From an uncultured Campylobacter sp. (GTDB lineage: Bacteria; Campylobacterota; Campylobacteria; Campylobacterales; Campylobacteraceae), in contig CALBNA010000310.1 in NCBI GenBank assembly GCA_937896205.1, positions 1 to 5,297 on the forward strand: a stretch of DNA of 5,297 nucleotides, given 5' to 3'. Numbering within the stretch: position 1 is the stretch's first letter; every line of letters starts with the position of its first letter. Below the pieces are notes generated by a model, which had not been told where the DNA came from, ran no database searches, and worked only from the letters and a program-made list of their open reading frames with translations. Both the position numbers and the translations under genes were made by a program. Shown here piece after piece: positions 1 to 5,295 of this stretch.

Positions 1-645
1 GTCTAAAAACGCCATCGCAGGCGGCGCGATCACGATAAAAAGCGTCGGTATAAATTTCTGCGGCATCTGATCGTGAAAGATGATGCGGTAAAACAAAACC
101 GCAAAAAGCACGGGCCAAAAAAATATCCCGATCGCAAAGTAATACCACGCAAGCTCGCTCGCGGCGGGCGCTGCTAGCGGGACGAAGAGGTTACCCACGA
201 TCGGGATGAACCACGCGGGGTTTGAGTGCGCGATCTGGACGTTATTTTTGATCCAAAAAGACACGACGTGCAGCGTGATAAAGGTCTGAAATGCTACGCC
301 CACGCAAAAAAGCGCGTCGTAAACGGGCGCAAAGTCCCGCCAGAGCGAGGCGACTAGCAGCGTGCCGATCGAAAATGCGGCGAAAAAATTTACCCGCACC
401 GGATGGAAAAACTCAGCCTTGCAAGCTTGCGGGTATCTGATCAGCTTTGCCGCGTAACAAGCGCAGATGAGCGCGTATGCTAGGCTCGCCGCGGCGCGTA
501 AAATCTCAAAAACCGCGCCTGAGATATCAAAGATCAAATTTAGCCGTTCGTATGCGAGAGCCAGCCCGCCAAGCCCCATAACTACGGTGTAAAACATAAT
601 CGGAAAGTGCTGCAGCCAGCTTGGTTTTTCGTCCTGCGTTTTCAT
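1..645 (-). CDS. TDT/SLAC1-family anion permease (3' end outside window)
   Basis: This is the first 215 residues of a polytopic inner-membrane protein, open to the window edge; family members are usually about 320-330 residues, so roughly a third is missing. The start is ATG at 645 (minus), with CGAGGA five bases upstream. Typical SLAC1/TehA-type segments are visible: HFPIMFYTVVMGLGGLALAY (residues 13-32), NPAWFIPIVGNLFVPLAA (142-159) and PTLFIVIAPPAMAF (200-213). Hydrophobic stretches lie near residues 14-32, 50-66, 86-101, 110-130, 143-160, 166-190 and 198-213. The TDT family includes TehA (tellurite resistance), Mae1 (malate), Ssu1 (sulfite efflux) and plant SLAC1 anion channels, so the substrate cannot be read from sequence alone. 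The gene diverges from a Crp/Fnr regulator and neighbours a sulfide oxidoreductase, which makes sulfite or another sulfur anion an attractive but unproven cargo. Family call is firm; substrate is open. Confidence 0.88.
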   Translation of the reverse strand, partial: MKTQDEKPSWLQHFPIMFYTVVMGLGGLALAYERLNLIFDISGAVFEILRAAASLAYALICACYAAKLIRYPQACKAEFFHPVRVNFFAAFSIGTLLVASLWRDFAPVYDALFCVGVAFQTFITLHVVSFWIKNNVQIAHSNPAWFIPIVGNLFVPLAAPAASELAWYYFAIGIFFWPVLFAVLFYRIIFHDQMPQKFIPTLFIVIAPPAMAFLD

Positions 646-663
646 ATTTTTCCTCGTTTTTTC

Positions 664-685
664 TAAATTTTAGCCAAATTTTAGC
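664..685 (-). promoter_or_regulatory. Tandem 11-bp repeat carrying candidate -10 elements for the permease gene
   Basis: Two adjacent 11-base units, TAAATTTTAGC (664-674) and CAAATTTTAGC (675-685), differ only in the first base. Read on the minus strand each supplies a TAAAAT hexamer (672-667 and 683-678), either of which could serve as a -10 for the permease gene, giving a leader of roughly 15-25 nt. No -35 is recognisable, as is usual for Campylobacter sigma-70 promoters. The repeat could equally be two half-sites for a regulator or simply the AAATTT bias of this genome. Confidence 0.35.
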
Positions 686-756
686 GCAATCTCGGTGAGT
701 TAGTCACGAAATAAATCAATGCTTAAAATATTTTGTAGCTAAATTTTATCACCGCG

Positions 757-770
757 CTTTTACGTAAAAG
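757..770. promoter_or_regulatory. Perfect 14-bp palindrome, candidate operator
   Basis: CTTTTACGTAAAAG is a perfect inverted repeat with no spacer. It lies four bases upstream of the TATAAT at 775-780 and therefore covers the spacer region of the promoter of the Crp/Fnr-type gene. Its 14-bp length matches the 5-4-5 geometry of Crp/Fnr operators (TTGAT-N4-ATCAA for FNR), although the half-site CTTTT differs from the FNR and CRP consensus. Its position suggests autoregulation, probably repression or redox-dependent control, by the downstream gene product. Binding is inference. Confidence 0.5.
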
Positions 771-774
771 AAAA

Positions 775-780
775 TATAAT
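775..780 (+). promoter_or_regulatory. -10 element of the Crp/Fnr-type regulator gene
   Basis: TATAAT is an exact sigma-70 -10 hexamer, preceded by the A-rich run AAAA and 33 bases ahead of the ATG at 813. Transcription would begin near 786-788, giving a leader of about 26 nt that contains AAGGAG at 802-807. No TTGACA-like -35 is present at the expected 752-757 (CCGCGC), which fits Campylobacter promoters or an activator-dependent one. Confidence 0.6.
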
Positions 781-812
781 TAAACAAAACCGAATTTAGT
801 CAAGGAGCGCGT

Positions 813-1448
813 ATGTCGAGGGATGAGCTAAAAGATACGCTAAAGCAGCGGTTTACGTCTAAATTTACGCTTAGTGCGCAGGATGAAGAGGCGGTGTTAA
901 AAAGCGCGACGCTAAAAAGCTTTAAAAAAGGCGAGAGGATATACCCAAAAGATGGCTGCCTTGGCTACGCGATCATCATAAGCGGGCGTGCGCGCGGGCT
1001 GGTTAGCACGAGTAATTTTAAAGAGATCACCGTCTTTAACCTTCAAGACGGCGATAGCTGTATGCTGTGCGGCTTTTGTTCGCTAGGAGCGCTACAAGCG
1101 GAGATAAATTTACAAATCGAAGAGGACGTGCGGATGATTTTGATACCAAGAGAGATATTTAAGAGGCTACGCGAAAACTATCCGCAGGTGGCAAATCACG
1201 CGCTAGAGCTTATGGCGACGAGGTTTAGCTCGGCGATAACGGCGATGGATCAGACGCTGTTTTTGCCTCTAGCTCGGAGAATAATAAATTTCCTCGAGCA
1301 AAACGGCGCGAAAAACGGGCTAAAGATCACGCACGAACAGATCGCAAACGACATCGCTAGCGCGAGAGAGGCGGTATCAAGAGCACTAAAAGAGATGCAG
1401 AAAAAGGGGCTCGTCGAGCTAAAACGCGGAGTCGTGACGTTAAGGTGA
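813..1448 (+). CDS. Crp/Fnr-family transcriptional regulator with CxxCxxC motif
   Basis: This is a 211-residue DNA-binding regulator, slightly short for the Crp/Fnr family (about 220-250). An N-terminal cyclic-nucleotide-type beta barrel covers about residues 25-115, a dimerisation helix about 115-150, and a C-terminal Crp-type winged helix-turn-helix about 150-211. The recognition region is clear: ITHEQIANDIASAREAVSRA (172-191), followed by the wing around KKGLVELKRG. Four cysteines are present: C49, C83, C86 and C89. The last three form C-x2-C-x2-C inside the barrel. An FNR-type N-terminal Fe-S cluster motif is absent, so this is not a classical oxygen-sensing FNR. The C83-x5-C89 pair sits where many Crp/Fnr regulators near sulfur genes have a CxLxxSC-like motif (from memory), suggesting thiol, redox or sulfane-sulfur sensing. 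AAGGAG five bases upstream supports the ATG. It probably controls the downstream SQR genes, the divergent permease and itself. Confidence 0.9.
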   Translation: MSRDELKDTLKQRFTSKFTLSAQDEEAVLKSATLKSFKKGERIYPKDGCLGYAIIISGRARGLVSTSNFKEITVFNLQDGDSCMLCGFCSLGALQAEINLQIEEDVRMILIPREIFKRLRENYPQVANHALELMATRFSSAITAMDQTLFLPLARRIINFLEQNGAKNGLKITHEQIANDIASAREAVSRALKEMQKKGLVELKRGVVTLR

Positions 1449-1479
1449 CTTTGTTACATATTTAAATTTTAAAATGCGC

Positions 1480-1485
1480 TATGAT
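1480..1485 (+). promoter_or_regulatory. Candidate -10 element of the SQR operon
   Basis: TATGAT lies 28 bases before the SQR start codon. Just upstream is an AT-rich tract containing the palindromes ATTTAAAT (1460-1467) and ATTTTAAAAT (1466-1475). No -35 is recognisable. I see no terminator after the regulator gene, so read-through from 775 is also possible and SQR may have both sources of transcript. Confidence 0.4.
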
Positions 1486-1513
1486 TTGACAATAACTTCT
1501 AAAAGGAGCTTTT

Positions 1514-2860
1514 ATGCAAAGCATCGACAGAAGAGGCGTCTTGAAAATTTTAGGCGCGGCGGGGCTAGCGGCGGCGGGAGTCGCAGGGGCTAGCAAGCTA
1601 AATGCGGGAGAAAATGCGGACATCCGCGCAAATATCCTAATAATCGGCGGCGGTCTAGGCGGCATCAGCCTAGCGGCGAAACTACGACGAGATATGCCAA
1701 ACGCCGAACTAACGGTCCTTGATAAGGACGAGTACTTCTACTATCAGCCCGGCTTTACGCTCATCGCAGCCGGTCACTATCTGCCCGAAGACATAACCTA
1801 CGAAAAATCAAATTTGATCCCAGACGGCGTAAAATGGATAAAGCAAAATGCCGCATCCATCGATCCAGGGGCAAATTCCGTCAAGCTAGAGGACGGGTCA
1901 AATTTGAACTACGACTACCTCGTGATAGCTAGCGGAGCGGAGTATGAGTTTGAGAGCGTAAAAGGACTTAGCGCCGACGATATCGGTAGCGACAACGTGA
2001 CTTCTATCTACACGATTCCAGGCGCCGTTGCTATGTCTGGCATAATGAAAAAAGTCGGCAAAGAAGGCGGCAAGATAGTCTTTAGCGACAACAAAACACC
2101 GATGAAGTGTTCGGGCGCAAATAAAAAAGTAACGCTGCTAACCGAAGATATGGCGCGAAATTTGGGTAACAGAGACAAGCTTGATATCTCGATATACTCG
2201 GGTGCGCGGACGATATTTTTCGCCCCTGTTTATGCTAAAATGATAGAAGGAATGCTGGAGGAGCGAGACGTGAAGTATTTTACCTCACATCAGCTGGTTG
2301 AGGTGGATAAAAGTGCTAATATAGCGGTATTTGAGCACGCTATGCCGTACCGCGAAAACGGCGAAAATAAACTCGCTAAAGAGCTAGTCGAAGTAAAATT
2401 CGACTACCTACACCTAGTGCCTCGCATGAAGGCTTCTAAAATCTACGCCGATGCGGGGCTAAGCGTAGAAAAGGGCGATGCGGCAGGTAACTGGATTAGC
2501 CTCACGCACGAGACGCTGCAACACTCGAAATTTAAAAATATATTTGCTATCGGCGACGTTTGCGGATTTCCTGCGGGTAAAACCGGAGCTAGTATACGCA
2601 AGATGTATCCCGTGTTGGCACAAAATCTAGCCGACATTATAAAAGGACGCGAACCGAGTGCTAGATACGGCGGCTACACTGCCTGCCCGCTGCTAACGAA
2701 ATTCGGCAAAGCGGTGATGGTGGAGTTTAACTGGACAGGCAAGCCCGAGCCTACGATAGCGTGCATGGGCGCGACTCGCGAGAGCTACCTAAACTGGGCG
2801 ATGAAGCTATATATGATGAAGCCGATGGTCATGCAAGGCATGATAAGAGGCCTAGCATAA
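1514..2860 (+). CDS. sqr: Sulfide:quinone oxidoreductase (KCxGA/CPLxT type) with Tat signal
   Basis: This 448-residue FAD enzyme would oxidise sulfide to sulfane sulfur or polysulfide and pass electrons to the quinone pool. The N-terminus has a twin-arginine signal, DRRGVLK (5-11), followed by a small hydrophobic Ala/Gly stretch to about residue 25 and possible cleavage after A31, placing the protein on the periplasmic side. The FAD-binding Rossmann motif IIGGGLGG is at 43-50, and a second nucleotide-binding signature AIGDVCGFPAGKTG lies at 345-358. Two redox cysteines expected of the human SQOR-like group are present: C199 in MKCSGA and C391 in YTACPLLTKFGK. C350 and C417 are extra. The C-terminus ends in a Met-rich, amphipathic LYMMKPMVMQGMIRG segment, probably membrane- or quinone-associated. 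AAGGAG (1503-1508) supports the ATG. It leads an apparent operon with two DUF2892 genes. Flavocytochrome c sulfide dehydrogenase (FccB) is the main alternative, but no cytochrome partner gene is here. Confidence 0.9.
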   Translation: MQSIDRRGVLKILGAAGLAAAGVAGASKLNAGENADIRANILIIGGGLGGISLAAKLRRDMPNAELTVLDKDEYFYYQPGFTLIAAGHYLPEDITYEKSNLIPDGVKWIKQNAASIDPGANSVKLEDGSNLNYDYLVIASGAEYEFESVKGLSADDIGSDNVTSIYTIPGAVAMSGIMKKVGKEGGKIVFSDNKTPMKCSGANKKVTLLTEDMARNLGNRDKLDISIYSGARTIFFAPVYAKMIEGMLEERDVKYFTSHQLVEVDKSANIAVFEHAMPYRENGENKLAKELVEVKFDYLHLVPRMKASKIYADAGLSVEKGDAAGNWISLTHETLQHSKFKNIFAIGDVCGFPAGKTGASIRKMYPVLAQNLADIIKGREPSARYGGYTACPLLTKFGKAVMVEFNWTGKPEPTIACMGATRESYLNWAMKLYMMKPMVMQGMIRGLA

Positions 2861-2870
2861 AGGAGAGAAA

Positions 2871-3083
2871 ATGCAAAACGTCGGGATTTTAGATAAAACT
2901 ATCCGCCTAGTAATCGCTGCGGTTTGGATATACGCATTTGGGTTCGTCTGCGAGTGCTGGCTATGGCTGGTCGGTCTCGTGCCGCTACTGACGGCTGTTT
3001 ACGGTTATTGTCCTCTTTATAAATTTTTTAGTATAAATACGTGTAAAAAATGTAAAAATAAAGAAAGGAAAACTCAATGCTAA
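2871..3083 (+). CDS. DUF2892/YgaP-like small membrane protein, first copy
   Basis: This 70-residue inner-membrane protein has the family pattern: an amphipathic start NVGILDKTIRLVIA (3-16), two hydrophobic helices (about 11-27 and 30-46) and the conserved GYCP (45-48) at the end of the second. The basic tail SINTCKKCKNKERKTQC adds cysteines at 58, 61 and 70, making six in all (27, 29, 47, 58, 61, 70). The family is the membrane part of YgaP, where it is fused to a rhodanese sulfurtransferase; stand-alone copies often sit near sulfur genes. It begins 10 bp after the SQR stop with AAGGAG at 2860-2865 overlapping that stop codon, so co-transcription and a sulfur-linked role are likely. No biochemical function can be read directly. 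The C-x2-C tail could bind metal or carry persulfide sulfur, which is inference. Confidence 0.82.
   Translation: MQNVGILDKTIRLVIAAVWIYAFGFVCECWLWLVGLVPLLTAVYGYCPLYKFFSINTCKKCKNKERKTQC
3064..3069 (+). promoter_or_regulatory. Ribosome binding site inside the preceding gene, deciding the 3077 start
   Basis: AAAGGA lies seven bases upstream of the ATG at 3077 and is embedded in the last codons of the first DUF2892 gene. It supports translation of the overlapping second gene, and the overlap ATGCTAA suggests translational coupling. Confidence 0.65.
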
Positions 3084-3250
3084 GTAAAAAAACTAGGATA
3101 ATAAGAGTGCTGATCGGACTAGCGATAATGATCGCCGGAGCGGTGTTTAGCAGCTGGTGGGGGCTGGTTGGACTCGTGCCCTTTATCGTGGGCGTCACGG
3201 GGTTTTGCCCTGCTTGCTACTTTTTAAACCGCTGTTCGCTAAAGCGCTAA
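3077..3250 (+). CDS. DUF2892/YgaP-like small membrane protein, second copy (57 aa)
   Basis: This is a very short gene easily missed by length cut-offs. The product begins MLSKKTRIIRVLIGLAIMIA and continues through SSWWGLVGLVPFIVGVTGF to a cysteine-rich end CPACYFLNRCSLKR. Two hydrophobic helices fit residues 8-24 and 27-43. The central segment aligns with the upstream gene: WWGLVGLVPFIVGVTGFCPA against WLWLVGLVPLLTAVYGYCPL, so the two are diverged paralogues. Cysteines are C44, C47 and C53, with C44-P matching the conserved family GxCP position and C44-x2-C47 added. The start codon overlaps the previous stop (7 bp shared, different frame), and AAAGGA precedes it by seven bases. The stop is followed after 18 bp by an intrinsic terminator, so this is the last gene of the operon. 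A hetero-oligomeric pair with the first copy is plausible but untested. Confidence 0.8.
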   Translation: MLSKKTRIIRVLIGLAIMIAGAVFSSWWGLVGLVPFIVGVTGFCPACYFLNRCSLKR

Positions 3251-3268
3251 ATTTAGCCGAATTTACTC

Positions 3269-3315
3269 GCGCGGGCTTAAATTTAACCTCAAATTTGAGT
3301 CCGTGCTTTATTTTT
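3269..3315 (+). terminator. Strong intrinsic terminator of the SQR operon
   Basis: A 16-bp stem is formed by GCGCGGGCTTAAATTT (3269-3284) and AAATTTGAGTCCGTGC (3291-3306), with 13 Watson-Crick pairs, three G-U wobbles and the six-base loop AACCTC. It is followed immediately by TTTATTTTT (3307-3315). The wobbles and the T-tract both favour the plus-strand transcript; the other side has no T-tract for minus-strand use. It lies 18 bp after the last DUF2892 stop codon and isolates the operon from ciaB. Confidence 0.85.
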
Positions 3316-3434
3316 AGATAATGCAAATTTGGGTTTTATAAACCGCGCCCTTTACGGCGCAAATTTCACCGCCCACACCGTCAAATTTAACTCCCGTCCG
3401 CTCATTTTTAACGCGATATGCATCAAATTTAAGC
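3316..3434. other. Gene-free spacer between terminator and ciaB promoter
   Basis: No convincing gene is present. The stretch contains several AAATTT hexamers, mostly as CAAATTT, and two small inverted repeats: GGTTT/AAACC around 3332-3344 and GCGCC/GGCGC around 3345-3360 with a six-base loop. Neither has a T-tract. They could be weak mRNA structures or chance; I see no riboswitch or operator I recognise. Confidence 0.5.
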
Positions 3435-3440
3435 TAAAAT
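3435..3440 (+). promoter_or_regulatory. Candidate -10 element of ciaB
   Basis: TAAAAT lies 25 bases before the GTG start of ciaB, which would give a short leader of about 19 nt carrying AAGGA. No -35 is recognisable. Together with the terminator upstream, this suggests ciaB is transcribed independently of the sulfide genes. Confidence 0.4.
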
Positions 3441-3455
3441 AGGCCAAATTTTTAA

Positions 3456-3460
3456 AAGGA
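3456..3460 (+). promoter_or_regulatory. Ribosome binding site fixing the GTG start of ciaB
   Basis: AAGGA lies five bases upstream of the GTG at 3466. The first in-frame ATG is codon 21, too far from this site, so GTG is the better start. The resulting 609-residue length also agrees with the usual CiaB length of about 610. Confidence 0.65.
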
Positions 3461-3465
3461 TAAAC

Positions 3466-5295
3466 GTGAACGATTTTAAAAGATTAAACGAGCTGGTAGC
3501 TGCTGGCAAAGACGAGCTAAACGCGATGTATCGGCAGCTAGATAACCCAAGCCAGATCGTGCTAAAGATGCTAAAAATAGCCGGTTTTAAGGGTGAGAAG
3601 TGCGAAAAAGTCGCGGTTTTACGCCGCATAGTCGATCTAAAAGTTGAGCCGCTAGAAAACGAGCTAAAAAAGCAGGGGCGCGAGGAGGCTGCGATAGGGC
3701 GCATAAAAGACGAAGCTTACAAGCTCGTGCGCGAGTTTTACGAGGTGCGCTTTGAAAAGCTTTTAGTGCGGGTAAAAGAGGAGAAAATTTTAGACGAGTT
3801 TTACTCGGAGCTACTTAGCGGCATGCACGGCGCGGGAGTAGCGATGAACGCGTGGCAAAGCGCGTGGGACAGGCAAATCCTGCAAACAACGAATAAAGAA
3901 TTCGAAGCTAAATTTGCAAGCATGGCCGAAGCGATCAAATTTATCGACGAAAACGGCCTTTACCAAAAAGACGGCGACGAAAAGGGCGAGCGAAGCTACG
4001 GCGCGGTTATGAAAAACGGCGAAAAATACGCCTTTGCGCCGTATGCGGTTGCCTTTGAAAAAGAAGTTAAGCGTGTGGCGGACGCGCTAGACGAGCTAAT
4101 CAAAAATCTAAAAACGCTAGCTTTAAACGACGAGCAAGTGGCTTACGTGAGGTATTTTGAAAAGCTAAAGGCGGCGTTTTGCGAGCGAGAAAACGACCGC
4201 GCGATCCCCGCGTGGCAGGATGCCGAGCGCGCGTGGATGGAGGTAAAGGGTCCGCTGCAGCCCGGCCATCCGCTCGAATACTACGAGGATGCCTACACGC
4301 ACGCCGTCGCGCTCGAGTGGGACGTGAGGCTCTCAGGCGCTAGCGACTTTGACGAGGAGAAATTTAAAGCTAGCGTCATCCACGCCTACGAGCAAATTTG
4401 CCGCGAGTGCGGGATAGAGGACGCCCTGCTCGCGCGCCAAGTCACGCAAAACGTCGCTAGAACGCAGACATACATCAGCGTGCCGATGATATACTACGGC
4501 GCCGAGCTAAACGGGCTTTTCTCCGCACAGGTCGTGCCAAACGACGAGACCGTGAGCAAGGAGTGCGGCAAAAAGATATTCGCCTTCGTGGAGCACGTTT
4601 ACGAGAGCGCCAAGGCAAGACCGTTTATGAAGCTTAGCGGGGAGATATTTTCGCGTGAGTTTTTGGACTACGGGCGCGAAATTTTATTTAAAAAGCCGCA
4701 AATTTGGAAGAAAACCTACGAAATCTCCACGATCGGCCACGAGTTTGGGCATATACTTTTCGTTGGCACCGACACGGAAAAGGCGATGAACGCGGACGGC
4801 GAGTTTAAATTTATCGAGGAGTACAAGGCGACCACGGGCGGGCTCGTAAATTTCTTTATCGGCGACGACGCGAGCTACGAGATGAGCGTATTTCACGAGC
4901 TGATCGCCCGCGCGGTCGGACTCATTGCGTGGCGCGAGGTCGATGAAGTGCGCGCGTACTACTGCGAGGGGCTCATCCATCTTAGCTTGCTGTTTGACTC
5001 GGGCGCGCTTAGTTTTGAAGGCGGCGCTTTGCTCGTCAAATTTGACTGCGAGCACTACGCTAAATTTAAAGAAATCTGCCTTGCAAACTACAAAAATTTG
5101 GCGCTTCACTACGCAAGGCGCGCACCTGCGGGCGAGTTCTTGGCGAGATTTTGCGACAAAGAGGGCAAAAGCTACCTGCCTAAACACGCGCAGGCAAGGG
5201 CCTTTGTAGAGCACTACTACGCCCGCTACAAGGCTATAGGCAACGAGCTTGACGAGAGCGGCGAATGGGAAAAGTGGCAAGCGGGAGAGAAATAA
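3466..5295 (+). CDS. ciaB: CiaB family protein (Campylobacter invasion antigen B) with HExxH zinc-peptidase motif
   Basis: This 609-residue, largely helical protein matches CiaB, about 610 residues in C. jejuni. Two stretches resemble regions I recall from Arcobacter ciaB: AWQDAERAW (249-257) and YISVPMIYYGAE (336-347). CiaB is reported to leave the cell through the flagellar export system and to promote invasion of host cells. No Sec or Tat signal is present, in line with that route or with a cytoplasmic role. The charged N-terminal half (about 1-250) looks alpha-helical with coiled-coil-like stretches. The C-terminal half contains HEFGH (425-429), and EEYKATTGG begins 22 residues after H429 (E451/E452). 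This is the layout of gluzincin metallopeptidases, with H425 and H429 as zinc ligands, E426 as catalytic base, and E451 or E452 as third ligand. It starts with GTG, is preceded by its own candidate promoter, and ends two bases before the window edge. Peptidase activity is inference. Confidence 0.88.
   Translation: MNDFKRLNELVAAGKDELNAMYRQLDNPSQIVLKMLKIAGFKGEKCEKVAVLRRIVDLKVEPLENELKKQGREEAAIGRIKDEAYKLVREFYEVRFEKLLVRVKEEKILDEFYSELLSGMHGAGVAMNAWQSAWDRQILQTTNKEFEAKFASMAEAIKFIDENGLYQKDGDEKGERSYGAVMKNGEKYAFAPYAVAFEKEVKRVADALDELIKNLKTLALNDEQVAYVRYFEKLKAAFCERENDRAIPAWQDAERAWMEVKGPLQPGHPLEYYEDAYTHAVALEWDVRLSGASDFDEEKFKASVIHAYEQICRECGIEDALLARQVTQNVARTQTYISVPMIYYGAELNGLFSAQVVPNDETVSKECGKKIFAFVEHVYESAKARPFMKLSGEIFSREFLDYGREILFKKPQIWKKTYEISTIGHEFGHILFVGTDTEKAMNADGEFKFIEEYKATTGGLVNFFIGDDASYEMSVFHELIARAVGLIAWREVDEVRAYYCEGLIHLSLLFDSGALSFEGGALLVKFDCEHYAKFKEICLANYKNLALHYARRAPAGEFLARFCDKEGKSYLPKHAQARAFVEHYYARYKAIGNELDESGEWEKWQAGEK

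Noticed and set aside
695..707. GTGA-N5-TCAC as a CRP-type site in the divergent region
   Set aside because: The arms are four bases with a five-base spacer, whereas CRP sites have TGTGA-N6-TCACA, so chance is a sufficient explanation.
813..1448. The regulator as a classical oxygen-sensing FNR
   Set aside because: The N-terminal cysteine cluster of FNR is absent; the cysteines here lie at 49, 83, 86 and 89.
1462..1665. A 67-codon minus-strand frame over the SQR start
   Set aside because: It is a Pro/Ala-rich shadow of the Tat signal and Rossmann region of sqr.
2443..2637. A 64-codon minus-strand frame inside sqr
   Set aside because: It lies opposite the conserved FAD-binding region of sqr and has no independent support.
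3345..3360. GCGCC/GGCGC hairpin as a terminator
   Set aside because: The stem is only five pairs and no T-tract follows on either strand; the much stronger terminator at 3269-3315 already serves the operon.
3352..3423. A 23-codon minus-strand frame (MHIALKMSGRELNLTVWAVKFAP without a family match) in the intergenic spacer
   Set aside because: It has no ribosome binding site, is very short and includes two AAATTT signature hexamers.
3429..3704. A 91-codon minus-strand frame across the ciaB start
   Set aside because: It is a Ser/Phe-rich shadow of the Lys/Glu-rich N-terminus of CiaB.
4925..5209. A 94-codon plus-strand frame inside ciaB
   Set aside because: It is out of frame with ciaB, has an Arg/Ala/Thr-rich sequence without recognisable domains, and no ribosome binding site stands out.
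4684..5280. A 198-codon open frame antisense to the 3' part of ciaB
   Set aside because: It lies wholly opposite a well-supported gene, shows no family resemblance, and such long antisense frames arise from the codon bias of the sense strand.
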